Positions 46,797 through 58,500 of a stretch of 64,000 nucleotides of DNA are shown here, piece by piece (the stretch's first letter is position 1; each line of letters opens with the position of its first letter). The DNA comes from Oegoconia quadripuncta. Lineage: Eukaryota; Arthropoda; Insecta; Lepidoptera; Autostichidae. Location: contig OX438750.1 of the NCBI GenBank assembly GCA_949316235.1, forward strand, positions 17,858,865-17,922,864, given 5' to 3'. A model generated the notes under the pieces. That model saw nothing but the letters and a program-made list of their open reading frames with translations. It had not been told where the DNA came from and searched no databases. The position numbers and the translations under genes were made by a program.

Positions 46797-46910
46797 TGAA
46801 AATAAATAATAATTTTGAAACTGAAGTCTTTAAGGCTTATTCATTGCTTGTTATAACAAGCAATGAATAAGCCTTAAAGACTTCAGTTTCAAAATTATTA
46901 TTTATTTTCA
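46797..46910. repeat. Perfect 114-bp palindrome without spacer
   Basis: 46797-46853 is the exact reverse complement of 46854-46910; the centre is CTTGTTA|TAACAAG. It ends 6 bp before the first base (46917) of the Regnase exon. It therefore contains the polypyrimidine stretch (TTATTTATTTTCA) used by that splice acceptor. Confidence 0.93.
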
Positions 46911-46916
46911 ATACAG

Positions 46917-49731
46917 AAATATGTGGAGTCATCGCTGGGATGGGCGGGGGAACGGGGCGAGGATTCAAGTTACGATTCGGAGTGCGACGACGATGGGGGT
47001 CACCGCGCTGCCTCCAGGACCCCTTCGGACACGCTGGCTGCGGAATTCGCGGAGTACGTCACCCTGGCGACGGTACCGCAGCCTAATCAGGTGAGATCCT
47101 AACGAAATCAATAGACAGTTCGCCACGCTACTTCTAGGACCTGTCGGACACCCTAGACCAATAGAGTTAGCCACCCTGACCATAACGAGGCCGTAACCTA
47201 ATTGTGAGACTGTTGAATGTAAGCAGCGACAATGGGTGTCACCACGCAAGTCCGGCCCACCTCGGATATACCAGCAGCGGAGTTCGCCATCTGGCGGTGC
47301 TGCACGCAGCTTATCAGATCGCACTGATTTTTCACGTTCATAGCAACAGTTATTAGTTTCAAATCTCTTGATGAACCTAGTAATGGAAGAAGCAAAACCA
47401 TAGGGCGCTTGTGTTTAGTTATGGGGTTTTTTTATTATATTTAATTATGCTATTTTTTTAATTATTTTAATTATATGAGAGCGTGAGGTTTACTTGCTAC
47501 CTATAAATGCGAACTGATTTGTAAAACGTGTTATCGGCTTAAATTGCCGAATATGCATTTTACCCGCAGTAAGGAACAAGTCGATGAATAGTTTTACCGC
47601 GTCATCGGCCTTATTCCATTGTAATAGAGCATATGAGCGTTCATTCATTATTATGATGCCTATTGTATACGTGCTTTAGCCCATACAAGGGGATCTGTGA
47701 AACCTTGTCTTTAAGGTCAAAAGTTTCGAGCAAATTTGTGGCATAAGTTAAAAATTGGCCCACTATCTGTAAAATTAAGTAACGAATTAATTTGTCAAAC
47801 TTTAACATGAAAAATTATCTTTACAGGCGAAAATTGAGTTCGCCATGAAGTTGGGCTACTCCGAGCGTTTGGCTCGCACTGCTCTACAGCGACTAGGCCC
47901 AGACCCTCCGTGCAACGAACTGTTGGCCGAGCTGATCAAGCTGGCCGCTAAGCAACCGCCGCGTCCGTTATCACCTTCGCCCCCCGCAGAGCTCGACCCA
48001 CCGCCGGACCGTGCCCCACTTCGCCACATCGTCATCGATGGCAGCAACGTCGCTATGAGGTAAGCAGTCTAAGTAAATAAATAAAATAAAGTGGCGAAAG
48101 GTCTATCCTAGTCTTTGACCGATGATGTCAAATGGATTGAATTAGCTGTCAATCGTGATGGACGACGGCAGCAAGCATTTAAATATTGCTATTCTTTTGT
48201 GCAATAAAGTGTATTTGTTTTGTATTGCTACTAAACTGTAAATTCAGCGGGCGGGGCAGCCATCGCGTCGATGGGTTTTTATTTCAAGTGCTAGAAAGCG
48301 CATGTAAACACCTGGAAATGCACCAAAAATAAAAATGTAATACCTAATATACTTTTTTTTATGCACGACGGGTTGGCACTTGACCTTAATCACACCTGAT
48401 GTTAAGTGAAGATGGGGCTGCTGAAGGTGGAATCGTACCTACTGACCCGGAAACTCCATTTTATTTGGGGGACTGGTCTCTTATCTCTGACAATCAGAAC
48501 ACAACAAAACTATTACTGTTTAGCCAACATTGCTATTTGGCGGCAGACTTTAGATAAGATGGTGGTAGCTAGCCAGGCGGACATTTAATATGCCCTACCA
48601 CCAACCAAAAATCTCATATAACACTTTGTTTGCAGCCATGGCAACAAGGAGGTTTTCTCATGTCGAGGCATCGAGATTTGCGTGGATTGGTTTCGCGCGC
48701 GAGGTCACAAAGAGATCACAGTGTTCGTGCCCAAGTGGCGCAAGGAGGCGTCGCGTCCAGACAATCCCGTCGCAGACAGGGACGCGCTAGAGAGGCTCGA
48801 GAAAGACCGCGTTCTCGTCTACACCCCCAGCAGACTCCTAGGCGGCAAACGACTCATCTGCTACGACGACAGGTACATCCTCCGCTTGGCCGCTGAGACG
48901 GAGGGCATTGTCGTCTCCAACGACAACTACAGAGATCTCGCCACGGAGAGCCCGGACTTCCGAAAAGTTGTAGAGGAAAGACTACTCATGTACTCGTTCG
49001 TGAACGATCGATTCATGCCTCCGGACGACCCGCTAGGCCGATCCGGACCAACCTTGGACGCCTTCCTGAGAGCGCCACCGTCGCGCACAGACCCGCCGCC
49101 CGCCTGTCCGTACGGACGAAAGTGCACCTACGGCAACAAATGCAAGTTCCACCATCCGGAGCGAGCCGGTCGCCCTCATAAATCTGTCGCGGAGAAGCTG
49201 TCCGAGCGGGCGGCCAGAGCGCTGCGGCCGCGCGACCTGCACACGGTGAGCCTGCCGCCCGGCGGCCGCCCACCCGACACCAAGCGGCCGCTGGCCCGCG
49301 CGCACTCGGCCGCTCCGAGGCTGGCGGACGCCGCCCTCGCGACGCACTTCGATCGCGCGCAAATCGCCGGCCCGTCGCAGCCCGAGGTCAACCCTCATCG
49401 GAAGCTAGCGCGGCAGCTCACTCTCAACCCGGCCTGCGACCCGCGACTCCACGCCGCTGCGGCCCGCGTCGCGTCGGCTCCCGTCGGGGCCGCGGCGGTG
49501 GCGGGTCGCGTCGCCATGAACATGTCGCCCTGCGCCTCCGAGGGCGCCCTCCAGCACTGGGAGGCCCGGCGGCGCATGCACTTCCACCTGGCGGGCATCT
49601 TCCCCGAGGGGCAGGTCGCGGAGGCCATGGCCGCGTACCCGGAGGAGACGGACGCGCAGACCATGTGTGCGATCATCCTGGCGCGATATCGGCCGAGCGA
49701 GGCGCCGCTCCCGCGCCCCCCGCCTCACTGA
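46917..49731 (+). CDS. Regnase-1: Regnase/ZC3H12-type endoribonuclease, three 3' exons (500 aa seen)
   Basis: Cuts stem-loop-containing mRNAs; in animals it restrains immune transcripts. Exons: 46917-47090, 47827-48059, 48636-49731 (phases 0, 2). Residues are numbered from the first exon base. The acidic [12 protein letters not shown] segment is at ~17-28. A UBA-like motif ([22 protein letters not shown]) lies at ~61-82. The NYN/PIN nuclease starts at [12 protein letters not shown] (~128) and carries [15 protein letters not shown] and [18 protein letters not shown], so all expected acidic residues are present. The zinc finger [17 protein letters not shown] is C-x5-C-x5-C-x3-H. The C-terminus has the conserved [17 protein letters not shown] domain. 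The start codon lies upstream, perhaps at 29834. The last exon is very GC-rich. Confidence 0.93.
47110..47335 (+). pseudogene. Two decayed tandem copies of the preceding Regnase exon
   Basis: The intron just after exon 46917-47090 contains two diverged copies of that exon's 3' half including its donor. Copy 2 (about 47114-47206) has CGCCACGCTACTTCTAGGACC, TCGGACACCCTAGACC and GGCCGTAACCTAATTGTGAG. Copy 3 (about 47227-47333) has CGACAATGGGTGTCACCACGC, GCAGCGGAGTTCGCCATCTG and CAGCTTATCAGATC. Both are frame-broken. Confidence 0.65.
48175..48235 (+). mobile_element. LINE 3' tail fragment
   Basis: TATTCTTTTGTGCAATAAAGTGTATTTG with a TTGTATTG tail matches the LINE end at 58200-58275. It is within Regnase intron sequence. 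Confidence 0.45.
48355..48595 (-). mobile_element. SINE family 3, truncated, next to a Regnase acceptor
   Basis: Plus-strand reading from ATGCACGACGGGTTGGCACTTG through GATAAGATGGTGGTAGCTAGC to CCCTACCACCAACC matches 62565-62820. The tRNA head is lost. It ends only ~40 bp before the exon starting at 48636, so the branch point probably lies in SINE-derived or flanking sequence. Confidence 0.75.
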
Positions 49732-49904
49732 CGCGGCCCGATCCGCGGGCCTCGTGAAACGGGTTCCTGATCGACGGGTTAAGTCGAGGTTGATGATTGA
49801 ATTATTCCCGGTTTCGGAGAGAAATCGAGACTATACATTCGATAGTCGACGATACTTTGAACGGAGTGGACAAGCGCATGGGCTGGGAGAGCCGATCGAC
49901 GGCT

Positions 49905-49910
49905 AATAAA
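49905..49910 (+). terminator. Candidate polyadenylation signal of Regnase
   Basis: AATAAA, 174 bp after the stop codon, is the first canonical signal. Further AATAAA words follow at about 50395 and 51115, so longer 3' UTRs are possible. Confidence 0.45.
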
Positions 49911-51935
49911 AATGTTTGGAATTGTCCAAAAGAACAATAGAATCAAGTGCCAATGGCAGCGGTTGATGACCAATCGTGTTTACTACTTGTGTAGGCATTT
50001 ATACACTTTGTACATTCTCAAATTTTAGTTTTTGTCGTACGCTTCCAAGAAGTGTATATAGATTATAAAACAATCTTTGTAATAAGTGTACAAATCAATG
50101 CTTTTTCATTAGGTCCTTATTTGCAGTTTAATTGTTATATCCACTAACACTGCTATTACCTATGTCTATAATGCTTAAATAGGACAATAAGTTCCTTATT
50201 TTTTTTAGTTATTTTGACTATATATTTTCATCCAGTGATATGTCACACATTATTTTGGCTGGAATGTTATTAATCACTTCTATAAGAAGTGTACAATATG
50301 TATGATTAATTAAATACTAATTATATAAATATGTATTCACAAAGGAATTAGGTGGTAATTGATATGTAATTACGAGAAATTTTTTTGTGATGGAAATAAA
50401 TTCTTGGTACTATGTACCAAATAATTCGTTATATTTTTAATAACACAATGGTTTTGATTCCGATGGATGACACTTCAAGCTAAAACAAATTTTATAGTAT
50501 TTCTTTTTATACCGGGAAGATAGATATAGCACCACTTAAAAATTTGTTTTAAGTTAGAGAATATCATCCATCAGGATACCCATTATTTGTAATTTTTCAT
50601 GATTAGGTTAATTATTGCAAAACCATAATAAACATGAATTATAATTTATGTTTATTGTCATTTAGTATAAGGCAACATCTAAATTGCACTATATGGGTAT
50701 GGCCTGAGGTAAGGAACAACGAATAAATGAATTTAAGAAATTACTTATCAAAGCTACTCCTATATCTTATAGATATTTAAAATATAGAAATGATAGGGTC
50801 ATCCCCGTTTAGTATATTTTAGTTGTAAACATGGGCCAGATATTATGGACTAATAGTCATTATTGTTATAGATTTAACATTGAACACAATTTGTTGTTTG
50901 ATTTTTATTAAATTGAACTGTTAAAAACTTTAAATGCAATGCATCGATTGAAAACGTAAGATAAATATATCTACTTACATGCTATACTCCATAGCACCCA
51001 AAACCTATTTTATATGTATGTACATACATTGTTGTTTATGGAGTATAACATGAATATCTGTGAACATTAGATTGAAGCGAGTGATATTTAGAATTTGACG
51101 AAATGTATGCCAAATAAACAAACCAGTACCTCAATAGATTTGATGATAAATGAAAAGTGAGTAAGATTAGCGTGTGTATTTTCATATCGCCCACGCAACC
51201 TTAGCAATAAATAAAATCTTTATTTCATTCACCACAAAAGAGAACTTCTAAATATAGAGTTGATTTTAGTAATATGACAACCTCGTTAGTGGGAAGCTGA
51301 TAAAAGATACACCAGAATCAAAGGTCACCAGAAACATAATTTCTTTGTCAAGTATAGTTAAATAAAAAAATACATAAAAATTGCTGAAAACGAAAACAAA
51401 ACATCTGGATATACCTACCTAGATTTGTTTTTTTTTTTTTCATGTATTGGGTATTTCAGAAGGTACTGTTTGTAGTACCGCTAATTCCCAAAGGCTAGAA
51501 TTATGTTTCACAGCAGCATTATTCAATCTTTATAAAGGTACTGTGTAGGTAGGTAGGTAAAGTAGGTTTGTTAAACATTTCGTCAAATTTTATATATTAC
51601 ACCAGCCTGACGTTCTCGGATATCTTTAGTGTAACCTATCAAATTTTACCAATTTCGATTCGGATTTCTTGTCAAAACCTACATTGACCAGTCTATGGTA
51701 GAATTGGTAAAATTTGGTAACAGTTTTCAGGATGTAACAGTGCTTGTAAACAATTTTTAGGAATTCAAATTATCATTTGTCCTAATGTTCACAAATTACA
51801 AGCTAAGTGATGCTGTTACATTTTAGTCTACTGTTTTTATTTAACATTCCTTGAGGAATGCTTAACATAAATACATGTCTTTTTTGACATTACAGTTATT
51901 TTAGATAAATAAAATTCTCATTAGAAATTGTCTAT
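49911..51935. other. Regnase 3' flank between convergent genes
   Basis: AT-rich and non-coding. It contains imperfect hairpins: 50462-50575 (ATGGATGA ... AAAACAAATTTT against AAATTTGTTTTAAG ... TCATCCAT) and 50985-51058 (CATGCTATACTCCATA against TATGGAGTATAACATG). These could be 3' UTR stem-loops if transcription runs through. No gene is seen. Confidence 0.45.
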
Positions 51936-54189
51936 TTATTTAACTTTAGATCTATTTGGATTATTTGATATTCTCTTCACCATCATTTTTTTAAAACCTT
52001 TTTTGTTTGCATGTGTGTCTCCTTTATCAGAAAATTCTATGAAGTCCTGTCCAATAAATTCTTTAGTAGTTTTTGTAATTTTGTTTTCCGATGATGGTGG
52101 GACAAATGCTCTGATTTTCTTATTAGTTCTGAACAAATATGGGCATTGTGTGGAATCTACCACATCCATGTTTGTTGTCATACTAATGGATTTGGTGACC
52201 ACATTATTTGTTTGTATCTTGGTAACTGACAGTTTAATTTGAGGTTGTATATCTTTATATAGTTCCAGTATTGAGCTACTTAGGTCTAGAAGGCAGTGCT
52301 TTTTCACACCTAAACAGCTGGTTGGTATACCAAAGTATGTGGTACTGATTTTCCTTAAGCTGTTCACACATATGGCTGGTACTCCAAGATTGAAACATGT
52401 CTCTAGCACTGGTTGGACTATACTTTGAGGATTGACTGTAGATTCTATTATAATAGCAGTACATTCTCCACCTTGAATAGCAGCAGTGCATTCTGATATA
52501 CCAAATATAAGTCCGTTAATCTTTCTGTAACAAAAATTACTTATTAGTTAACTGCTTCTATTACTCAACAAAAGTTCACACAAATCAAAGGTTGTGGGTC
52601 GGATTCCCAGTAGGGTAAATGTTTTAGTACATAAATTGTATTTTTGCGCTGCAGAAACCAGCCCTTTAATAAATTAGGCCCCAGAGTATCTCTTAGAAAT
52701 AAATTTAAGGAAATCAATATTAAATTAGCATCACAAAATATATTTACGAAAAGTTAGTATGTAAGATAAAATCTGGAATCATCAAAGAAAAATAGTATAC
52801 AACATACATAATGTAAATACAAAATATAAAAATAAACTTTGTGTTCATGTCAGTTGTTTACACAAAATGTATAATAAAGAAAAGCATTGGTGAATTCGGT
52901 TTGTTTGAGATAAGATAGCCAGTCCCAAATAAGTTAAATGATAAAGTAAAATCGTGCATAAAAAAGAAGAAAAGATTTACAACCCTGTAAAGTGCTCCGA
53001 TAATATTTTTTTATAAAGAACCAACTTTCACACCAGCTTCCTGCTAAGGGAACCTATTAATCTATAATAATAACAAAAATATTTTAAAAAAACCATAATA
53101 CAACTTACTCAATCCTTGGTGGCTTAGGGCGTTCTTCCTTTGGAATAGATTGAAGTTCTTTCCAATGAGGTTTTATAAATTCTGGTATATGAATTTTGTA
53201 TTTACATAAAATTGTTTCTAGTAATTTGCCTTGGTCAACAGTTACTGCAGGCCTACATACAATATTATAAATTAGACAAGAAGATACTTAGAGTACCACA
53301 CTACTCAAAGTAACCATACCACATATTTTTAAACTGTTCTGTTGTCCCCTACAACAGGACACGAGATGAATGAACTAGTGAAACAAAGGCACAAGTGGTA
53401 TCAAACAACACATTTATATTTTGCAGTGAATTTACTCTTTCGAGAAATAAAGGAAGTCATCATAATACATACACATAAAATGATAATGTCCTGTTTAAAG
53501 GAAAAAATATAGGTGATGAAGGAAAAGTACTTCTCAGATCGCTTTAAAGTCTGTAGAATATTATAAAAGTGGTTCAACAGTGGCGATAAAAGAATACTAA
53601 GCAAAGCCGTACAATCCTTTTAATAATTCTGAAGACCAGTGGTTCTAAATTGCAACAAAAACTATCACCTGTAGTCCATTTGCAACTGAAGCAAAGCCCA
53701 GAGGAAATTTAATCACTATAGAACCCACTCTCGAATTTTTCTAAATACACATCATCATCATCAGCCCGTAAACATCCCACTGCAGGGATATAGGCCTTCC
53801 CTCGTAAACGAGGGAGTAGGGGCCTGCTTTATTGATTATAATGTTAAGGTGCATCAGAGGAAACAAATTATCGGAAGTGTCTTAAATATTAGTAGCAATA
53901 ACAGTCAGAATCTCCCCAATCATCAACAGAATGCGCTCCCAGACGAGTCCATTTAATAAAACAAGACTGGGCTATTGTGTTGGGGTTATTACAACCTATC
54001 TATTGACTTTTTTCTCATTGCCCCCCATGTTGCTATATCATGATCTAAGGCTACAGAGCCTAACCAAGAAACTGCACATACTAACCAAAACACGAGATCA
54101 GGCCGACAAAGAATGTTTTTGATAGTTTTCTTCAGTTTTGTTTTGTTTATCGAGGTTTTCTTTTTTTGTAAAGTCGCAGCTGCTTCCAT
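51936..54189 (-). CDS. Rpp38: Ribonuclease P/MRP protein subunit p38 (Rpp38), ~278 aa
   Basis: Protein subunit of RNase P and RNase MRP, acting in the nucleus/nucleolus on tRNA 5' ends and rRNA precursors. Exons on the minus strand: 54086-54189, 53109-53252 and 51936-52524, with GT/AG ends and phases 2, 2 giving one frame. The N-terminus is basic (KKKTSINKTKLKKTIKNILC). Residues ~84-160 form an L7Ae/NHP2-type RNA-binding domain: NGLIFGISECTAAIQGGE, ECTAIIIESTVNP, GVPAICVNSLRK and FGIPTSCLGVKK. These carry the GI-E-T-A kink-turn-binding pattern. The tail is lysine-rich. Length fits the ~280-aa animal family. AATAAA overlaps the stop region. The gene is head-to-head with gene C and tail-to-tail with Regnase. 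Confidence 0.88.
52680..52970 (+). mobile_element. LINE RT tail relic plus SINE family 3 piece in Rpp38 intron 2
   Basis: 52680-52885 translates to VSLRNKFKEINIKLASQNIF, then a YVR.NLESSKKNS-like block and KNKLCVHVSCLHKM, a stop-ridden copy of the LINE end at 36500-36902. 52905-52970 (GAGATAAGATAGCCAGTCCC ... GTGCATAAAAAAG) is the end of a family 3 SINE. Confidence 0.6.
53253..54085. other. Rpp38 intron 1
   Basis: AT-rich intron. 53750-53835 carries a LINE-type 3' fragment (ATCATCATCATCAGCCCGTAAAC, GATATAGGCCTTCCCTCG). Nothing else is recognised. Confidence 0.5.
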
Positions 54190-55585
54190 TGTTTAAGAAA
54201 CCGGAAATAATCACTTACTTAAGATGAAAATTGAATTTGATTATTATTATTTATTGTATTTCTGTACAATTCGGTGCAAAAAAAAATTTTTAATTCGCTC
54301 CTCTCGGAGAAGGCAAAGGCATCTAAGCATATACAGCCATGTAGTATTTCTCTAATTTCTTCGGTTTAGTGAAGTCTGTGTCAGTCAAAACAAGTCAATT
54401 GTCGTATACTTGGCGTTTAAGAGTCTAGTCACGGTGAAGCCATTCTTCAGTAAAGTGACAGAATTCTAGAAAGATTTTGGCGGCTTCTTGTGGGAACCCC
54501 AAGCAAGGGTCGTCACGCACGTTAAACCTATGCTAATACCTTCTATTTCACTTACCTAATATGCCCTATTTTGTTCATCTTCATTGATCCGTACGCACAA
54601 CCGGACTGGCTTCCCTTCATCATCATATCAATTACAGGACCTCCGCAAGAAGTAATATATTCTTTGTACAGGACGTTCACTGCTGATTTCCAGAGTGACC
54701 GAAAATAATTTACCTTATTAGTTACCTACTAGTTTGCGTCCGCGTGGAATTACTTTATCGCGGACTTTTTGAATAGTAGGTTATGTCCTCCGGGTGCCAG
54801 GTCAGCTCTTCGCCAAACATTATGGCCCTACTTTCCCCAGTATATGTATGATATCTAATTTACCTCCTGCGGCCTAAACGGCTTGACAGATTTTGAGATG
54901 CAGTGTCGTTAGATTCGTCTCGTCTATCAAGACCGATTGGTGGTTACTGGATAGTGGCCTAGTCTGCGAAACCAACGGTCGCGGGTTCGAATCCCGCAAG
55001 GGGATAACTAATTAAATAGGTCATAATAATGCTTTTTCCAAAAATTGCCGTCTGTATAAAACCACTCGTTTCAAAAATGCTGTTGTAACAGGTATGTAAT
55101 CCAGCTATTTTACGGAGCCAAATGAATTAATTATACCTACTTACCTACCTATTTAAGCATGCCAAATAAGTTTACGCTGAAACACCATTACTACTGAGCA
55201 TTGGATACCTACCTACCTGACCTCAGATCATGTTTTGTGATCTATCTAGTACCTCCTATCTAGCAATTTGACATAACTCTTAAACATAAAGTAGGTACCT
55301 ACCTACAAAGATGTTCGGAACTCGGAACGAAATACAAAAGAATAATAAATCTCGACGCCCCGTCGTAACTTACTAAGAAATAATGCTTGCAAAAAAGGAT
55401 GCGTTTTTTGTGGCTCCCTTCCGTAGGTTGGCGAAAACCTTATTGTAAGTGGCGAGGGGTGAGCGGGGGATGGTATCGTGACTGCAGCAAGGGTGCCATG
55501 TAATGAAAGTTTTACCTGCACCGGAGCATTGTACCTCGGGCTCCGACAGGGGTTCGACGTAGATAATCACACATATCCTCTAACC
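54190..55585. other. Divergent intergenic region Rpp38 / gene C
   Basis: Likely promoters of both genes. It holds a repeat at 54421-54510 shared with 63826-63895 (GATTTTGGCGGCTTCTTGTGGG), a scrap of the 8541-8884 MITE at 54536-54570, part of the TTTACCCGAC-type repeat at 54850-54940 and a SINE head at 54943-55005. 54700-55330 has frequent TACCTACCT words of no clear function. Confidence 0.5.
54943..55005 (+). mobile_element. tRNA-derived SINE head, family 2, truncated
   Basis: GACCGATTGGTGGTTACTGG, AACCAACGGTCGCGGGTTCG and AATCCCGCAAGGGG keep both A-box-like and B-box words, but the body is missing. It is not a canonical tRNA cloverleaf. Confidence 0.7.
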
Positions 55586-58500
55586 ATGTCTTTGTCAAAG
55601 AAATCTGAGAAATGGTTTCTTGTGCAGTGGAACAACAGTGGAACCCGTGAAGTGGTGAGCTCACGAGCTGTAGTGAACCCTGCGCATGAAGTGATGGTAG
55701 GGGCGATGGTCACTATCGAACATGACGGTGAACATGAGAAAGCCAACATTATTGGAAGCTCACGTAAGTAGTGGATATATTTCTTTACCGGGATTTAAGT
55801 AAGATAGGCAATTAAGGAAAAAGGGGGTATTATTATCGTTAGATAGGCAAGTAAGTACTTACATAATCAAGTAATGAAGAAGTATTATTATGGGACTAGC
55901 TTATTAGCTAAACAAGATAGAATGCCAGGGGTTAGTTTAAAAGTGTTGTTGTTAAGGGATGAGGATTATGTAAGTACCTAAGTAGGTAGGTATGAGACGT
56001 AAGGTATGTGTTATTTATTATTTATTTGCTAGTTTTGGAGTGAACATTGATACCGATCTATGATTGCACCATTTTTTTCTTGTTTGAATGCAATTTATAA
56101 AGAAGCCGATAGTTGATCTTATACGAATTATTTTTTTTACAAATAAAATGTTTTAGATACCTACTAAACTATTTGCGCGCGAAACTTGTCACATTAAAAA
56201 GCACGCGGGGCGCATGCGCCTATTTGAAATTCGAACAAAGATGCAACGAGCTTCGACGACGCTAAGTGCAATATTCCCACGTATTCAACTATACATTATG
56301 TAGTATGAATTCCCATTCGTACCGGATTTACGAAGAAGCGGTCGCCATTAGTGCGATTTTCATTGTTTCTGGGTTCAGCGGCGATTTATAGATAAAGACT
56401 AGAAATAAAGATCAAATCAATAGGACACGAAATAGGTGGAATTGAATTAAATATCACAGATTCAATATCGAAAAAATCTCATAAGAAATTAACAACGCAT
56501 GAGATTCTTGTTAGCATACAGAAAAAATATGTTCTTTTATGAGGTAAGTAAATCAGAAGATGAGGGTGAAATAGGTAGGTAGAAGCTAACTTACCCAAAC
56601 CACCAAATTATGTGGAGGACAACATTATATACCTACTTAAATGAAACACCTCAGAGTTTCTAATGTCCACTCAAGTAAAATCTGAGTGAGATTGCTTTAT
56701 TAATTATTCAAAATTACATCTGTAATATGAGGTATATTAGATAGCAATGATATAAATCGGTTCTGAATTATGTCTAGCTAAGCCAATTTCTTACCGTATT
56801 TTCCCTGGGCTATATCTACACACACAACGCGGTCAAACACACAACACTCTTTGTTTTTCCTCGGGGGTTAAAGTTTGTAACTTCACTTTATCGTACTGCG
56901 TGCTCTGTCTTTAATTTTTTTCTTAGAACCTTTCGCCGCTTTACCTACTTTGTGCTTAAAGTCGCTAAGGTCTCATCAAATTTTTAACCCCCGACAAAAA
57001 ACGACGGGTGAAAGATTCAACGAGGGGACAGATTCTCAGCCGTGTCTGATAAAAATCGGTTAAGCAGTTTCGAAGATATTAAACTTTTCACAGTTTTTTG
57101 GAGTATTTCGATTATGTCATAGTCTCGAGAGACTATTGTTTTTATATTTAAAATTAAACTCGGGTATAGATTCTGATATAGATATTTAGCTTGTAACACA
57201 GTTGGTTTGGTCTATCGATGATTATAGTTGAATAATCATTTCTTTCCTAAAATTTCAGTTTACAGTTCTGTAGGTATTACGTTTTATGAACTTAGCGTAA
57301 ACGCTAATTTATATATTATTATTATCATCATCTTGGAAATTGCTCGACGACCATCCAATGTGGTTAAGAACATTCTCACAATAAAACATGAACTGTGAAA
57401 CAAAAAACCTCATTGAAATCGGATGACGGTGACTTTTTACTTATTAGGGCATCGTGACTTGCTGGACCAGCAAATATCGCCAAAGTCATACGTCAATCTC
57501 GGAGCCGGGCCAAGCGTGAACGAAGATGAGCCTCGAGATTTTTCGCCTAGTGCCTCTTCCTGGGCGCCCAGTGATGAAGCCTCCTCAGACGATGACGAGA
57601 AGGTAATGTATGGTACCGTACTCGTGTGGTACCCATCGACCATATACTGTATGAGTTTTTTTACCGTAGAAGGTGGCATACCTAGGTAGTTTTTTTTTTT
57701 TTTCAAAACCATCATCGAATATGGCGGTAATTAAAAACGATGAACGAATAAAGCGTTGTGTCAATTGACGGTCGCGTTTGTAGCATATTGCACATAATTA
57801 CAAAATTAAATAAAATAACTAAAGAAAACTTGGAGAAAATATGAGTTTCCAAATAAATTTCGCATGATAGGTAGGAACTCAACGAATCCCACCAGTCGCA
57901 CATCAATCACAGACGGGCGCCGGCGTTGTTGAAAAAAAAAATTGATTAAAGTACCTATGCCATTAATTAATTAATTATAATAAATAATAATTTCTATTTT
58001 ACTTACCTAATATCTATTTTTATTTTTTATTTTTATATATTTTTTTTATTTATTTTTATTATAATTTTTATTTTTATTATAATTATATATATTTATTTTT
58101 ATTATAATTAATACCTAATTTCAAATGTACTGTCCTTATACCCAAAGGTTGCCTGGAAGAGATCGCTTTTAATGATAAGGTCGCCAAATTGTACATTCTA
58201 TTCTTACTACTTTTCTGAAACTGTATTTTCTTATCTGTTGTGCAATAAAGTGTATTTGTATTGTATTGTATTGTATCTATTATTTTCCTTACGGTAAAAA
58301 AACTCTTTCGGTATATATATACCACACCGCAGATCCTCTGTGTAGGCGATCACCATCACATCACATCACCATCACCAACGGTGCGAAGTGGCATTCTATC
58401 TCATTCACCGTATTGTATCTTAAAGACGGTGTGAGTGCCCCCATATCATGAATTATTCATTGTCCAAATAAATAACTCGTAGTCACAATCACTGAAGGAC

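Noticed and set aside
49033..49728. Long minus-strand ORFs of 60-121 codons opposite Regnase
   Set aside because: Shadows of the GC-rich coding exon on the other strand.
55478..55585. N-terminal extension of gene C upstream of the ATG at 55586
   Set aside because: The frame is open but starts with GTG; the first ATG directly precedes the conserved WFLVQW segment.
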